Source: Microbispora rosea subsp. aerata
GTDB taxonomy: Bacteria; Actinomycetota; Actinomycetes; Streptosporangiales; Streptosporangiaceae
Assembly: GCF_014647835.1 (NCBI RefSeq)
Contig: NZ_BMPY01000011.1
Location: 1-64,000, forward strand
Direction: 5' to 3'
Length of the DNA stretch: 64,000 nt
Positions 50,954-60,577 of the stretch are shown here, one piece after another. How positions within the stretch are numbered: position 1 is the first letter of the stretch; every line of letters begins with the position of its first letter. The position numbers and the translations under genes were made by a program. Under the pieces are notes generated by a model. That model ran no database searches and was not told the origin of the DNA. It saw nothing but the letters and a program-made list of their open reading frames with translations.

Positions 50954-51904
50954 TCACCAGTGGCGTGCCTCCCGCAGCAGCCGGTCTCGGACGAGGGCGA
51001 CCTGGCAGCGCTCGGGCACGCCCGCCCGTTGCGCGAGGAAGCACGTGTTGATCGGCGGGTCGTCCGGGTCGAGGAGCATCACGAGCTCACCGGTGTCGAG
51101 TTCGCCGGCGCACAGATAGCGAGGCAGCACGGTGATTCCGGCTCCGGCGGCGACCGCCGCCAGCACACCGCGCAGATCGGGCACGACCACCACGGGTGAC
51201 CTGGTCAGACGCGTACGGAAGACGTGGCGCCAATACCGGCGGAGGATGGGCACGTCCTCGGCGTAGGCGACCAGCGGGGCGTCGTGCAGGGGCCCGGGGT
51301 CGTCGCGGCCGACGGGGCCGATCCGGTCCGCCCAGACAGGCGCGGCCACCAGCACGAACTCCTCGTCCATGAGCGGTGTGGCCACCACGGTGCGGCCCCG
51401 CGGGCGGATCGCCGAGACGACCAGATCGAAACGCCCCGCGCGCAGGCCCTCCAGCAGGTCGTCGGCCAGCCCGGCCGTGACGCGCAGCCGCAGACCCTGT
51501 TCGACCAACGGTGCCAGGGCGGGCAGGGCCAGGACGCTCAGCATCTCTGCCGGCCCCCCGAGATGCACCGGCTCGGAGGGCCGATCGCCCATGCGTCCTC
51601 GCCCGGCCACCACCGCCAGTTCGTCCAGCGGGCCCGCGACCCGCGCGGCCAGTTCGTGGGCCACAGACGTGGCGGCCACTCCCCTGGGCAGCCGTTCGAA
51701 CAACTGGCGATCGAGCTGTTCCTCCAGCGTGCGCACCTGACTTGTCACGGTCGGCTGGGACAGTCCCAGCAGCGCGGCGGCCGCGGTGAAGGAACCGGCG
51801 CGGTAGACGGCGAGGAACGTCCGCAGCAGCATCAGGTCCAGGGGCCCACCTGCCGCCCGGCCTCCCGCGACGGCGGCCGAGGCATCGGCCTTCCTATGGC
51901 TCAT
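50954..51904 (-). CDS. LysR-family transcriptional regulator
   Basis: The 316-residue regulator has an N-terminal winged HTH (about 22-82; LLRTFLAVYRAGSFTAAAAL, LSQPTVTSQVRTLEEQL) and a periplasmic-binding-like effector domain (about 105-300). It is divergent from a PfpI/DJ-1 gene, the usual arrangement for a LysR regulator and its target. Its -10 box TAGCGT ends 7 nt before the ATG, so it is probably leaderless. Confidence 0.92.
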   Translation of the reverse strand: MSHRKADASAAVAGGRAAGGPLDLMLLRTFLAVYRAGSFTAAAALLGLSQPTVTSQVRTLEEQLDRQLFERLPRGVAATSVAHELAARVAGPLDELAVVAGRGRMGDRPSEPVHLGGPAEMLSVLALPALAPLVEQGLRLRVTAGLADDLLEGLRAGRFDLVVSAIRPRGRTVVATPLMDEEFVLVAAPVWADRIGPVGRDDPGPLHDAPLVAYAEDVPILRRYWRHVFRTRLTRSPVVVVPDLRGVLAAVAAGAGITVLPRYLCAGELDTGELVMLLDPDDPPINTCFLAQRAGVPERCQVALVRDRLLREARHW

Positions 51905-51911
51905 AAAGCAA

Positions 51912-51917
51912 ACGCTA
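51912..51917 (-). promoter_or_regulatory. -10 box of the LysR gene in a divergent promoter region
   Basis: On the minus strand TAGCGT ends 7 nt before the LysR ATG. The flanking region contains a weak palindrome, CATAA and TTATG about 20 nt apart (51902-51931), which may be the LysR binding site. Confidence 0.4.
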
Positions 51918-52031
51918 TTGGTTCTCTTATGTCTGGTCGGCCTACGATCCAGCTCGTTCCCCCGCTGACGAGAGCATCGTCAGCTCACCCCGCCTCGCCT
52001 TCCGCGAGGACTCCGGAAAAGAGCACGAGTA

Positions 52032-52727
52032 ATGGCGAAGATCCTTTTTGTGATGACCGGTGCGCGCCACCTGACGCTGGCCGACGGAACCGAGCATCCG
52101 ACGGGCTTTTGGGCCGAAGAGTTCGCGGTTCCCTACCGGGCGTTCACCGGGGCCGGGCACGAGGTGGTCGTGGCCACACCCGGCGGTGTCGTGCCGACGG
52201 CCGACCGGGCGAGCCTCGCTCCCGAGGTCAACGGCGGCCAGGACGGTGCGGACGCGATCGCCGCCACGCTCCGTTCCGCCGCGGAGCTCCGGAGCCCGAT
52301 CACGCTGGAAAGCGCCGACCCGGCCGAGTACGCCGCGGTGTTCTACCCCGGGGGGCACGGCCCGATGGAGGATCTGGCGGCCGACGCGGACTCGGCCCGC
52401 CTTCTGACCGAGGTCATGGACGCGGGCACGCCGGTGGGCCTGGTCTGCCACGGCCTGGCCGCCCTCCTGGCCACCGAGCGCCCGGACGGCGCCTCGCCGT
52501 TCACCGGCTACCGGGTCACCGGCTTCACCAGGACGGAGGAGACCCTGGCCGGGCTCGCCGACCGGGTGAAGTGGAACCTGGAGGACCGGCTGGTCGCCCT
52601 GGGAGTGCGGTTCTCCGCAGGCGAGCCGTGGGCGCCCGTCGTGGTCGTCGACCGCAACGTCCACACCGGTCAGAACCCCGCCTCCTCCGCCCCGCTGGCC
52701 GCCGAACTGCTCAAGACCCTCGGCTGA
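52032..52727 (+). CDS. DJ-1/PfpI-family protein (Hsp31-like)
   Basis: This 231-residue protein belongs to the class-I glutamine amidotransferase superfamily. The nucleophile is C139 in VCHGLAAL, with H140 next to it, and E30 (FWAEEF) is in place. The layout fits Hsp31-like glyoxalase III or chaperone-type members, which detoxify methylglyoxal. The ATG follows GAGCACGAGTA. It is the likely target of the divergent LysR regulator. Confidence 0.88.
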   Translation: MAKILFVMTGARHLTLADGTEHPTGFWAEEFAVPYRAFTGAGHEVVVATPGGVVPTADRASLAPEVNGGQDGADAIAATLRSAAELRSPITLESADPAEYAAVFYPGGHGPMEDLAADADSARLLTEVMDAGTPVGLVCHGLAALLATERPDGASPFTGYRVTGFTRTEETLAGLADRVKWNLEDRLVALGVRFSAGEPWAPVVVVDRNVHTGQNPASSAPLAAELLKTLG

Positions 52728-52734
52728 CCCCTGC

Positions 52735-52761
52735 GCCGGCCCTCCACCGAAGAGGGCCGGC
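52735..52761. terminator. Hairpin terminator between convergent genes
   Basis: GCCGGCCCTC and GAGGGCCGGC form a perfect 10-bp stem with a 7-nt loop, between the PfpI gene and the convergent xylanase gene. Confidence 0.8.
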
Positions 52762-52842
52762 TGCCGAGGGCGACACGTCGGGGTCCCGCACCGGAGCACG
52801 GACCGGAACAGCCCGGCGGCTCGTCACCGTCGTCCCTTCGCG

Positions 52843-54528
52843 TCAGACCACCGTGCAGGGGACGCCGTTCAGGGTGAACGCGGTGGGTTTGGCGGTGTTG
52901 CCGGTGTGGGTGGCCTGGAAGCCGATGTCCACGGTCGCGCCGGGAGCGATCGTGGCGTTGTAGTCCACGTTGCGGGCACTCACCTGGCCGCTGGTGGGCG
53001 AGTAGGTGGCGTTCCAGCCGGAGGTGATGGTCTGCCCGGCGGGCAGGGTGAAGGCCAGCGTCCAGCCGTTGATCGGCGAGGTGCCGGTGTTGGTGATGCT
53101 GATGCTCGCGGTGAAGCCGGTGTTCCAGGCGTTCATCGTGTAGGAGACGCGGGGTCCCGTGCCGGTGCCGCCGGAGGGCGACGGGGTGGGCGACACGATG
53201 GGCGAGGGGCTGGGTGAGGGGCTGACGCCCGCGCCGACCACGAAGGTGGTCACGCTGCGCGCGGGCAGCGTGACGGTGAGGGAGCCGTTCGACATGCCGA
53301 TCGGCGCCTGGGGCGCGACGTTCCTGCTGCCGTCGGTCACCCACGACGAGACGGTGGACGCGGCTGTGTTCGCCACGGTGAACTGCTGGGTCACCGCGGA
53401 GGACCCCTTGTTGATCGCCACGATGACGACGGTGCCGCCGCCGCGGTACGCCGAGACGTAGACGTTCGACGCGGGGTTCGCCGTCGCGTCGATGCGCACA
53501 TATCCGGGGCGGACAAACCTGGCGAACTGCGCCATGACGGCGCCGCGCTTGCTGATCTGGCCGTCCTCCCGCATCGGGCCGTAGCTGCGCCGGATGTACC
53601 ACCAGATGTACGCCTGGAACTCGGCGTCCACCATGGCACGGTGGATGTGCTCCCCCACGTCGAGCGCCTGGGGCCACAGGTCGGCCGAGTCGGAGCTGTT
53701 GGGGTAGTAGACCTCGGTCATCCACAGCTCCTTGCCCGCGCCCTTCTGCTTGAAGAGGGGGTAGGAGAAGTTCGAGTACGGCGTGCCGTACAGGTGCGCC
53801 CCGATGATGTCCACGTTGGCGAGCGCCGTGGGGTCGTTGAGGATCGGGTCCGACATGCTCTTCACGTACTGGAAGGACTCGGGCGCGATGACCCTCGTGT
53901 TGATCACCCCGGCGTTCTCCCGCAGGAACCGGACGATCTCATCCGCCGTCCACCACGTCCACTCGTACGCGTAGTCGGGCTCGTTCTGCACGGATATGCC
54001 GTACAGGTCCACCCCGTTGTTCCGCATGTACGTGACGAAGCTGTTCAGGTGCTGGGCGTAGGCGGCGTACGCGCTGTACTTGAGGCGTCTCGCGTTGGTC
54101 TGGCTGCCGCGGACGAACGTCTCGGTCATGCTCGCGGGGGGATTCCACGGCGAGGCGATGACGAGCGCCCCCAGCTCGGCCGCGCGCCTGGCCGTCGCCA
54201 GGTCGCGGCTCCAGTCCGACTGGTTCTCCCCGACGGGGATCCGCAGGATGGAGAACCCCAGCTTGCCGTCGCCGTTGCCGAACGCCGTCTCGCGCTGGGC
54301 GGCCGTCAGGTCGCCGATCCAGGCCGCGTGGGCCATGCCGCCGAAGCCCCGGATCGTCTGCCGCTGCGCCGACGGGTCGATGACCGCGGTGGCCGCCGCG
54401 GCCTCCGTGGCCCCCAGGACCGACGTCGCGGCGGTGACGACCGGCAGGGTTCCCAGGGTCGCCAGGACGGACCTCCGGCTCAGCAACCTCCGCTCGCCGC
54501 TCGCACGCTCCTGCCGATCGTGGGTCAT
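52843..54528 (-). CDS. Secreted GH30 glucuronoxylanase with CBM2
   Basis: The 561-residue protein has a twin-arginine signal (RRSVLATLG, residues 18-26; cleavage near 46), a GH30 catalytic domain and a C-terminal CBM2 (about 465-561) joined by a Ser/Pro linker. The acid/base E183 lies in QNEPD and the nucleophile E272 in WMTEVYY. WYIRRSYGPM, with the arginine that binds the methylglucuronate side chain in XynC-type (GH30_8) enzymes, is conserved. It should cut glucuronoxylan at glucuronate branches; CBM2 binds cellulose or xylan. A LacI-type palindrome lies 42 nt upstream. Confidence 0.93.
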   Translation of the reverse strand: MTHDRQERASGERRLLSRRSVLATLGTLPVVTAATSVLGATEAAAATAVIDPSAQRQTIRGFGGMAHAAWIGDLTAAQRETAFGNGDGKLGFSILRIPVGENQSDWSRDLATARRAAELGALVIASPWNPPASMTETFVRGSQTNARRLKYSAYAAYAQHLNSFVTYMRNNGVDLYGISVQNEPDYAYEWTWWTADEIVRFLRENAGVINTRVIAPESFQYVKSMSDPILNDPTALANVDIIGAHLYGTPYSNFSYPLFKQKGAGKELWMTEVYYPNSSDSADLWPQALDVGEHIHRAMVDAEFQAYIWWYIRRSYGPMREDGQISKRGAVMAQFARFVRPGYVRIDATANPASNVYVSAYRGGGTVVIVAINKGSSAVTQQFTVANTAASTVSSWVTDGSRNVAPQAPIGMSNGSLTVTLPARSVTTFVVGAGVSPSPSPSPIVSPTPSPSGGTGTGPRVSYTMNAWNTGFTASISITNTGTSPINGWTLAFTLPAGQTITSGWNATYSPTSGQVSARNVDYNATIAPGATVDIGFQATHTGNTAKPTAFTLNGVPCTVV

Positions 54529-54938
54529 GTCTCCTCCTCATGGTCGTCGGTGCCGACGCCCCGCGATCGTGTTAGCGCTAACATCTCCGCGTGATCGACT
54601 CCCGGGGATTGTCGCGTCGGCGACTGCTCGTCTGGCCGGGCGTACGAGTGCGCAGGGATGCGGCTGATCGCTCAGGTGATCGAGTGGTGGGGCGATTTCC
54701 CAGCGGAGTGTGATTGCGCCCTCGGCGGAGGGTCAAGCACGAGGCAACCCCCCGGGCGGGCGAACTGTGTGGATAGCGCGCTGACCTGTGAAAATTTCAG
54801 CTCGGGCGCCCCCGCGCCCGTTCCGGCGCCGGAGATCCCTCCGGCGGTCTCGGCCCATCCGGCCTCGGAGCGCGGCACCGCGCCGGGCCGTGCGGTGCCC
54901 CCGAGACCCGCGCGACCCGGCGTGCCACCCCCGCTTCG
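54529..54938. other. Gene-free region upstream of the xylanase gene
   Basis: About 410 bp. It contains the LacI-type palindrome (54570-54583) and, further right, a short palindrome TGAAA-A-TTTCA at 54789-54799. No coding signal is seen. Confidence 0.5.
54570..54583. promoter_or_regulatory. LacI-family operator upstream of the xylanase gene
   Basis: TGTTAGCGCTAACA is a perfect 14-bp palindrome with the central GCGC typical of LacI-family sites that control glycoside-hydrolase genes in actinomycetes. No LacI gene is in the window, so the regulator acts from elsewhere. Confidence 0.75.
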
Positions 54939-55631
54939 TCAGCGGTGGACCATGACGTCGGCGCGCCGGCCGCCGATCCGCGCCCTGAGCACCGGCCCCC
55001 AGGCGAGCTGCGCCAGCCGTACGGCGAGCACTCCGAGGACGCCCACCTCGGCGGTCAGGAGCAGGCGCTCCACCAGCCCGATCATGACGCCGTGGCCGGG
55101 CAGCGCGACGTACGTGATGACCGCGAGGCCGAGGCCGGAGGCGAGGGCCAGCCACTCCAGCGGCCGGGCGGCGGGCTTCCACCGGTCGTCCCGGCTCAGC
55201 CGTTCCACCAATTGGATGGCGGCGCCGGGCACGCTCACGAAGGCCGCCACCGACAGGGCGCGGTGGACGTCGCCCTGCCAGGCCGTGCCCGACGGGACCA
55301 CGGCGGCGCCGATGAGCGAGGCGCTCCACACGGCGATCAGACGGGCGGGCCAGCCGTCCACCGGCGCGCCGAACGAGCGCAGGCCGGCCAGCAGCGCCAG
55401 CGAGGCCAGGCCGAGGACGGCCATGGCGGTCTCGATCACGCGGCCCGCGTCGTGCGCGGCGTACTGGCTGATCGTCATGGAGACGGGGTCGAGAGTGGGA
55501 TCTCCGCTCACCTGCGCCGCCACCACGGCGACGACCGCGAGCAGGATGCCGCAGACGGCGACCAGGGGGTAGATCCTCTTGACCATGAAGTGAGGATTTC
55601 GCAGACGGCCCGGTCCTGACATCCGGGACAT
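54939..55631 (-). CDS. DUF998-family membrane protein
   Basis: The 230-residue protein has about six membrane segments (215 residues and the same topology if translation starts at the ATG at 55586, MVKRIYP). The pattern DPVSMTISQYAAHDAGRVIETAM near the first loop, then MAVLG, fits the DUF998 family of unknown function. No ribosome-binding site is clear for either start. Its place between the xylanase and xylose genes may be accidental. Confidence 0.75.
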   Translation of the reverse strand: MSRMSGPGRLRNPHFMVKRIYPLVAVCGILLAVVAVVAAQVSGDPTLDPVSMTISQYAAHDAGRVIETAMAVLGLASLALLAGLRSFGAPVDGWPARLIAVWSASLIGAAVVPSGTAWQGDVHRALSVAAFVSVPGAAIQLVERLSRDDRWKPAARPLEWLALASGLGLAVITYVALPGHGVMIGLVERLLLTAEVGVLGVLAVRLAQLAWGPVLRARIGGRRADVMVHR

Positions 55632-55667
55632 CGCGGAAATCCCCCCGAGCGTGGCTCAGGGTTGTAT

Positions 55668-55718
55668 CAGGGTGGGGTCCCCGGGCCGTCGGGGACACGG
55701 CCCGGAAACCCCACCCTG
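55668..55718 (-). terminator. Very strong hairpin terminator after xylB
   Basis: Outer arms CAGGGTGGGGT and ACCCCACCCTG and inner arms CCGGGCCGT and ACGGCCCGG stack into one long stem with a 7-nt loop, only 4 bp past the xylB stop on the minus strand. Confidence 0.85.
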
Positions 55719-55721
55719 ACG

Positions 55722-57092
55722 TCACTGCCGCGCGGCCTCGTGGTAGCGCTCGCGCAGGCCGGGGGTGGGGTCGGCCTCATACCTCTCGACGGCGCCGGTG
55801 TCCCAGACCGGCGGTTCCGGCTGCCCGGACAGCAGCCAGGCCGCCTGCCTGGCCGCGCCGTCCGCGACGTACTCGCCGGGGGTGGGCACGAGCACCGGAC
55901 GCCCGAAGACGGTCGGCGCGATGCGGCGCACCGCCTCCGAGCGCGCCCCGCCGCCGATGAGCAGCACGCGCTGCGGTTCGAGGCCGAGAGCGTCCAGCGC
56001 GTCGGCGAGCCCGCAGAGCATGCCCTCCACCGCCGCCCTGGCCAGGTGCTCCGGCGTGGAGTTGCCCAGCCGCAGGCCGTGCAGCGAACCGGTGGCGTCG
56101 GGCAGGTTCGGGGTGCGCTCCCCCTCCAGGTAGGGCACGAGCGTCAGCCCGTCCGCGCCCGCGGGCGCCCGCAGCGCCAGGTCGCTCAGCTCCTGGACCG
56201 TGACCCGGAGCATCCGGGCCGCCGCGTCCAGCACGCGCGCCGCGTTCAGCGTGCAGACCAGCGGGAGGTAGCGCCCGGTGGCGTCGGCGAACCCGGCGAC
56301 CGCCCCGGACGGGTCGGCGGACGGCGCCTCGGCGACGGCGAACGCCGTGCCGGAGGTGCCAATGGACACCACCACGTCCCCGGGCCGCATGCCGACGCCG
56401 AGCGCCGCCGCCATGTTGTCGCCCGTTCCGGGGGCGAGCAGCGCGCCGCTCCCCTCGGCCGTGCCCGCCTGTTCGGCGGGGCCGAGCACGCGCGGCAGCT
56501 CCGGCACCCTGCCCATGGCGAGTTCGAGCAGGTCCGTCCGGTATTCCCCGATGGCGGGCGACCAGTAGCCGGTGCCGGAGGCGTCACCCCGGTCGGTCGT
56601 GATCGTGCCGGGCCGCCCGGCGAGCCGCCAGGTGAGCCAGTCGTGCGGCAGGCAGACCGACCGCGTACGGCCGGCGTTGTCCGGCTCGTTGCGGGCGAGC
56701 CAGCGGAGCTTCGTCACCGTGAAGGACGCCACGGGGACGCTCCCGACGGCCTCGGCCCACGCCTTCGGGCCGCCCAGCTCGGCGACCAGGTCGGCCGCCG
56801 CCCCCGCCGAGCGGGTGTCGTTCCACAGCAGGGCGGGCCGGACCACCTCGCCGTCCTCGTCGAGGCAGACCATGCCGTGCTGCTGGGCCGCCACGCTCAC
56901 CGCCGCGACGTCCGCCAGGCCGCCCGCCTGCTCGATCGCGCTGTTCAGCGCGGTCCACCAGTGCTCGGGGTGCACCTCGGTGCCGTCCGGATGGGAGGCG
57001 CGGCCCTCGCGCACGAGGGCCCCGCTGTCCGCGTCCCGGATGACGACCTTGCAGCTCTGGGTCGACGAGTCGACCCCCGCGACCAGCGTCAC
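55722..57092 (-). CDS. xylB: Xylulokinase
   Basis: The 456-residue FGGY-family kinase phosphorylates D-xylulose to xylulose 5-phosphate, which enters the pentose phosphate pathway. Typical motifs are [12 protein letters not shown] at the N-terminus, [27 protein letters not shown] and the late [12 protein letters not shown]. Its start is 29 bp after xylA, so the two form an operon. Confidence 0.95.
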   Translation of the reverse strand: MTLVAGVDSSTQSCKVVIRDADSGALVREGRASHPDGTEVHPEHWWTALNSAIEQAGGLADVAAVSVAAQQHGMVCLDEDGEVVRPALLWNDTRSAGAAADLVAELGGPKAWAEAVGSVPVASFTVTKLRWLARNEPDNAGRTRSVCLPHDWLTWRLAGRPGTITTDRGDASGTGYWSPAIGEYRTDLLELAMGRVPELPRVLGPAEQAGTAEGSGALLAPGTGDNMAAALGVGMRPGDVVVSIGTSGTAFAVAEAPSADPSGAVAGFADATGRYLPLVCTLNAARVLDAAARMLRVTVQELSDLALRAPAGADGLTLVPYLEGERTPNLPDATGSLHGLRLGNSTPEHLARAAVEGMLCGLADALDALGLEPQRVLLIGGGARSEAVRRIAPTVFGRPVLVPTPGEYVADGAARQAAWLLSGQPEPPVWDTGAVERYEADPTPGLRERYHEAARQ

Positions 57093-57121
57093 AGTCGTCC
57101 CTCCAGTCCTACCGTCGCGCG

Positions 57122-58267
57122 TCAGCCGCGCACGCCGAGGAGGTGCTCCAGCGCGAGCTGGTTGAGCCGGGTGAAGTGGAAGCCGCGCGCGGCCACCTCC
57201 TCCACGTCGATCGACTCGGCGAGGATGTCCTCGTAGGTCTCACCCTCGGACAGGGTCGGCTGGGCCAGCTCGGTGAGCTTGCTGGCGGCCAGCGCCTCCT
57301 GCACCTCGGGGTCGGCCCGGAAGGCCTTCGACTTCTCCTTGAGGATGAGGTAGGTCCGCATGTTCGCGGCGGCCGACTCCCACACGTCGTTCTTGTCGTC
57401 GGTGCGCAGCGGCTTGTAGTCGAAGTGGCGCGGGCCGTCGTAGCCGCCGTTCTCCAGCAGGTCGACCAGGAAGAACGCGCTCTTCACGTCGCCGTGGCCG
57501 AAGACGAGGTCCTGGTCGTACTTCGGGCCGTGCTGGCCGTTGAGGTCGATGTGGAACAGCTTGCCGTGCCACAGCGCCTGGGCGATGCCGTGGACGAAGT
57601 TCATCCCCGCCATCTGCTCGTGGCCGACCTCGGGGTTGAGGCCCACCATCTCGGGGTGCTCCAGCGAGTTGATGAAGGCCAGGGCGTGGCCGATCGTCGG
57701 CAGCAGGATGTCGCCGCGCGGCTCGTTCGGCTTGGGCTCGACGGCGAAGCGGATGTCGTATCCCTTGTCGATCACGTACTGGCACAGGAGGTCGAAGCCC
57801 TCCTTGTAGCGGTCGAGCGCGACCCGCACGTCCTTGGCGGCGTCGGACTCGGCGCCCTCACGGCCGCCCCAGCACACGTACGTCTTGGCCCCGAGCTCGG
57901 CGGCGAGGTCGATGTTGCGCATGACCTTGCGCAGGGCGTACCGCCGGACCTCGCGGTCGTTGCTGGTGAAAGCGCCGTCCTTGAAGATCGGGTGGGTGAA
58001 CAGGTTGGTCGTGGCCATCGGCACCTTCATGCCGGTCTCGTCCAGAGCCTTCTTGAAGCTCTCGATGGCCTTGGTGCGGTCCTGCTCAACCGCGAGGAGG
58101 TCGTCGTCGTGGAAGGTCACACCGTACGCGCCGAGCTCGGCCAGGCGGTGAACGGTCTCGACCGGGTCCAGCGGGGCCCGGGTCGCGTCACCGAACGGGT
58201 CACGCGCCTGCCAGCCGACGGTCCACAGCCCGAACGTGAAGCGGTCCTCGGGAGTGGGGGTGTACAT
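57122..58267 (-). CDS. xylA: Xylose isomerase
   Basis: The 381-residue enzyme interconverts xylose and xylulose (glucose and fructose in some uses). The class I actinomycete form is recognised by [23 protein letters not shown] with the catalytic histidine, [18 protein letters not shown] and [13 protein letters not shown] with metal ligands. An ATCGGAGGCGA ribosome site is 6 to 12 nt before the ATG. It heads the xylA-xylB operon and is divergent from a ROK regulator. Confidence 0.97.
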   Translation of the reverse strand: MYTPTPEDRFTFGLWTVGWQARDPFGDATRAPLDPVETVHRLAELGAYGVTFHDDDLLAVEQDRTKAIESFKKALDETGMKVPMATTNLFTHPIFKDGAFTSNDREVRRYALRKVMRNIDLAAELGAKTYVCWGGREGAESDAAKDVRVALDRYKEGFDLLCQYVIDKGYDIRFAVEPKPNEPRGDILLPTIGHALAFINSLEHPEMVGLNPEVGHEQMAGMNFVHGIAQALWHGKLFHIDLNGQHGPKYDQDLVFGHGDVKSAFFLVDLLENGGYDGPRHFDYKPLRTDDKNDVWESAAANMRTYLILKEKSKAFRADPEVQEALAASKLTELAQPTLSEGETYEDILAESIDVEEVAARGFHFTRLNQLALEHLLGVRG

Positions 58268-58279
58268 GAGTCGCCTCCG

Positions 58280-58304
58280 ATTTAGTCTAAGTTGTGGACT
58301 AAAT
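58280..58304. promoter_or_regulatory. ROK-type operator in front of xylA
   Basis: ATTTAGTC and GACTAAAT form perfect 8-bp arms 9 nt apart, in an AT-rich island just before the xylA ribosome site. The shape matches known XylR/ROK operators (TTAG-type arms). It is the likely site of the divergent regulator. Confidence 0.8.
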
Positions 58305-58462
58305 ATCCGCCGTGATGAGCCGCAGGGTCAAGAGGGTGTGTCGGTGTTCTCAATGCCGGGCGGTGAGGATGTGAGGCACGAGGCCGCGGGCGGGCGGCGA
58401 CGGCGAAGGGGCGCGACGGCGCGGGCTGCATGGCGTGAGGGGGAACGCGCGTGGAGGATGCG

Positions 58463-60001
58463 ATGACGCAGGCCGTGCGGCACGACGCGATGCGCGCCCG
58501 GAACCTGGCGCTCGTCCTCGGCGCGGTCGGAGCCCGCGGATCGGTGACCCGCGCCGCCCTCGCCGAGATGACCGGCCTGACCAAGACGACCGTGTCCAAG
58601 CTCGTCGGCGACCTGATCGAGGGCGGGCTCGTCGTGGAGACCGGCGCCGTCCGCGACGGCGAACGCGGCAGGCCCGGGGTCGAGATCCGCGTCAGCGGGC
58701 AGCGCATCGCCGCCCTGGGTCTGGAAATCAACGTCGACTACCTCGCGGCGTGCGTCGTCGACCTCGCCCGGACGGTACGGCTGCGCCGTACACAGGCTGT
58801 GGACAACCGGGCCGCGCCGCCTGTGGATGTGATCGCGCGACTTGGGGAAATGGCGTCGGCGGTTGTGGATGAAGCTGTGGAGAAGGGCCTGCGGGTGGTC
58901 GGCGGCGTGCTGGCCGTGCCGGGGCCCGTGGACATGGAGAGCGGGGTCGTCCACAACGCGCCGAACCTCGGCTGGCGCGACGTGCCGCTCGCCTCGCTCC
59001 TGCGGTTCCCCTTCCCCGTACGCGTGGAGAACGAGGCCAACCTGGCCGCGCTCGGTGAGCTGTGGTTCGGCACCGGGCTGCCCGACTTCCTGCACGTGTC
59101 GGGGGAGGTCGGCATCGGTGCGGGCCTCGTGGTCCGCGGCAGGCTCTTCCGGGGCGCGCACGGCTTCGCCGGCGAGCTCGGGCACGTCGTCGTCTCCCCC
59201 GACGGCCCGCCGTGCCGCTGCGGCGGCCGGGGATGCCTCGAACAGTACGCCGGCCAGGAAGCCCTCCTCGCCGCCGCCCGCGGCCTCACCGTCCCCCGCC
59301 CGGCCGCGGCCCCCATCACCTCGCCCGGCGGCCACCTACCTGTCGATGGACCGCGTGACGACACGCCAGGCGCACCGGCCGACGGACCACGCGACGGCAC
59401 CGGCACTCCCCACCATGTGAACGCGGCGGCCGACACGCGACGCGACGCCACCCCAGGGACACCCACCGAGGCACCCGGCCGTGTGGACGCCGGCACCAGT
59501 GCGGACATGACGGGCGGCGAAGGAGCGGCGCGCCTCGGTCGTACGACCCGCATGCCGCGCACCGGCGCCGGTGACGTCTCCCCCATCCGGGAGCGGTCGG
59601 CCCAGGTGGCGGCCGTGACATCGGTCGCGTCGTCGGCGTCGCCCGGGGCGCTCCTTCCCGCACAGGAGGGCGTGTCGTGGGTGCTCTCCCGGCTGCGGGA
59701 GGGCGACGAGAGAGCGCGCGCCGCCTGCGAACGGGCGGCCTGGGCGCTCGGCGTGGCCCTGTCGTCGGCGGTCAACCTCGTCGACCCCGACGCGATCGTC
59801 CTCGGCGGCATATACGCGCCGCTCTTCCCCTGGATCGGCCGCACGGTCGCCGACACGCTGACGGCCCGCCTCGGTCAGATGCGCGGCTCCGTGCCGCCCG
59901 TGATCGTGTCACGGCTGGGCGCCGAGGCGGCCGCCCTCGGCGCGGCCGGCCAGGTGATCGAGCAGGTCATGGCCGACCCCGCCGCCCTCCTGCAGGGCTA
60001 G
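58463..60001 (+). CDS. xylR: ROK-family transcriptional regulator (XylR type) with a long insert
   Basis: The 512-residue protein has an N-terminal winged HTH (about 26-58; TRAALAEMTGLTKTTVSKLVGDL) and a ROK sugar-kinase-like domain. The ROK zinc motif CxCGxxGC is at 251-258 and H240 lies in GHVVVSP. Residues about 278-401 are a Pro/Thr/Gly/Asp-rich segment that splits the ROK domain; usual members are about 390-420 residues. The ATG at 58463 has GGAGG 5 nt upstream. It should repress xylA-xylB until xylose binds. Confidence 0.9.
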   Translation: MTQAVRHDAMRARNLALVLGAVGARGSVTRAALAEMTGLTKTTVSKLVGDLIEGGLVVETGAVRDGERGRPGVEIRVSGQRIAALGLEINVDYLAACVVDLARTVRLRRTQAVDNRAAPPVDVIARLGEMASAVVDEAVEKGLRVVGGVLAVPGPVDMESGVVHNAPNLGWRDVPLASLLRFPFPVRVENEANLAALGELWFGTGLPDFLHVSGEVGIGAGLVVRGRLFRGAHGFAGELGHVVVSPDGPPCRCGGRGCLEQYAGQEALLAAARGLTVPRPAAAPITSPGGHLPVDGPRDDTPGAPADGPRDGTGTPHHVNAAADTRRDATPGTPTEAPGRVDAGTSADMTGGEGAARLGRTTRMPRTGAGDVSPIRERSAQVAAVTSVASSASPGALLPAQEGVSWVLSRLREGDERARAACERAAWALGVALSSAVNLVDPDAIVLGGIYAPLFPWIGRTVADTLTARLGQMRGSVPPVIVSRLGAEAAALGAAGQVIEQVMADPAALLQG

Positions 60002-60171
60002 GCCGTCCGCCGAATCATGGTCCTCGCTGCGCGTGGCCCAGGCGCCGGCCTCGGTCTCCCCGCCGGACCGGGTGCTTCACCGCCCTGCCGCGCGCGCCCA
60101 GACGCTCCCCGGCCTGTGCCTCCGTCCCGTGCGGTGGCCCGCAGTGCGGCCTCGCGGGGCATTCGCCGGGC

Positions 60172-60384
60172 TCACAGGCCCGAGGGGTCGCGGCCGAAAG
60201 TGATCTCCTCGGCGATGCGCCGCAGCTCGTCGGGGGTCAGCCTGGGCGTGCTGGGCAGGCCGGCGGTCAACGCGGAGATCACCTGGTCGTACGGCGCACC
60301 GGCATGACGGACCGCGACCTCGTGCACCGCCCGGAACAGGACCTGGTTGTCCTCGTGCTCCCGCGTCGCCCTGTCGACGATCAT
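60172..60384 (-). CDS. Small hypothetical protein
   Basis: The 70-residue acidic, helical protein (MIVDRATREHEDNQVLFRAV, then a Pro-containing TPDELRRIAEEITFG tail) has no signal or membrane segment. I recognise no family. The ATG at 60384 is supported by GGAGGGGG 5 nt upstream; a start at 60417 is possible. It is convergent with the ROK gene and divergent from the VOC gene. Confidence 0.6.
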   Translation of the reverse strand: MIVDRATREHEDNQVLFRAVHEVAVRHAGAPYDQVISALTAGLPSTPRLTPDELRRIAEEITFGRDPSGL

Positions 60385-60547
60385 GACATCCCCCTCCGCC
60401 GGCCTCGTCGCCGGCATCGCTTCCGAACCGCCCGCCCCGGCGCCGTACGGAACGCCGTGAGCGGCCGCCACCCCCTGGCGGCTCCTGCCGGTGGCCACCG
60501 TACGACCTGCCACCGACAGTTTCCGGAAAACCCTCCGAGATACAATT

Positions 60548-60563
60548 ACTTGAGCGTTCAAGT
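60548..60563. promoter_or_regulatory. Palindrome in front of the VOC-family gene
   Basis: ACTTGA and TCAAGT arms are separated by GCGT, in an AT-rich stretch 15 nt before the ATG. The shape resembles MarR- or HxlR-type operators. No such regulator is in the window. Confidence 0.5.
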
Positions 60564-60577
60564 TTTAGGAGGGCGTC

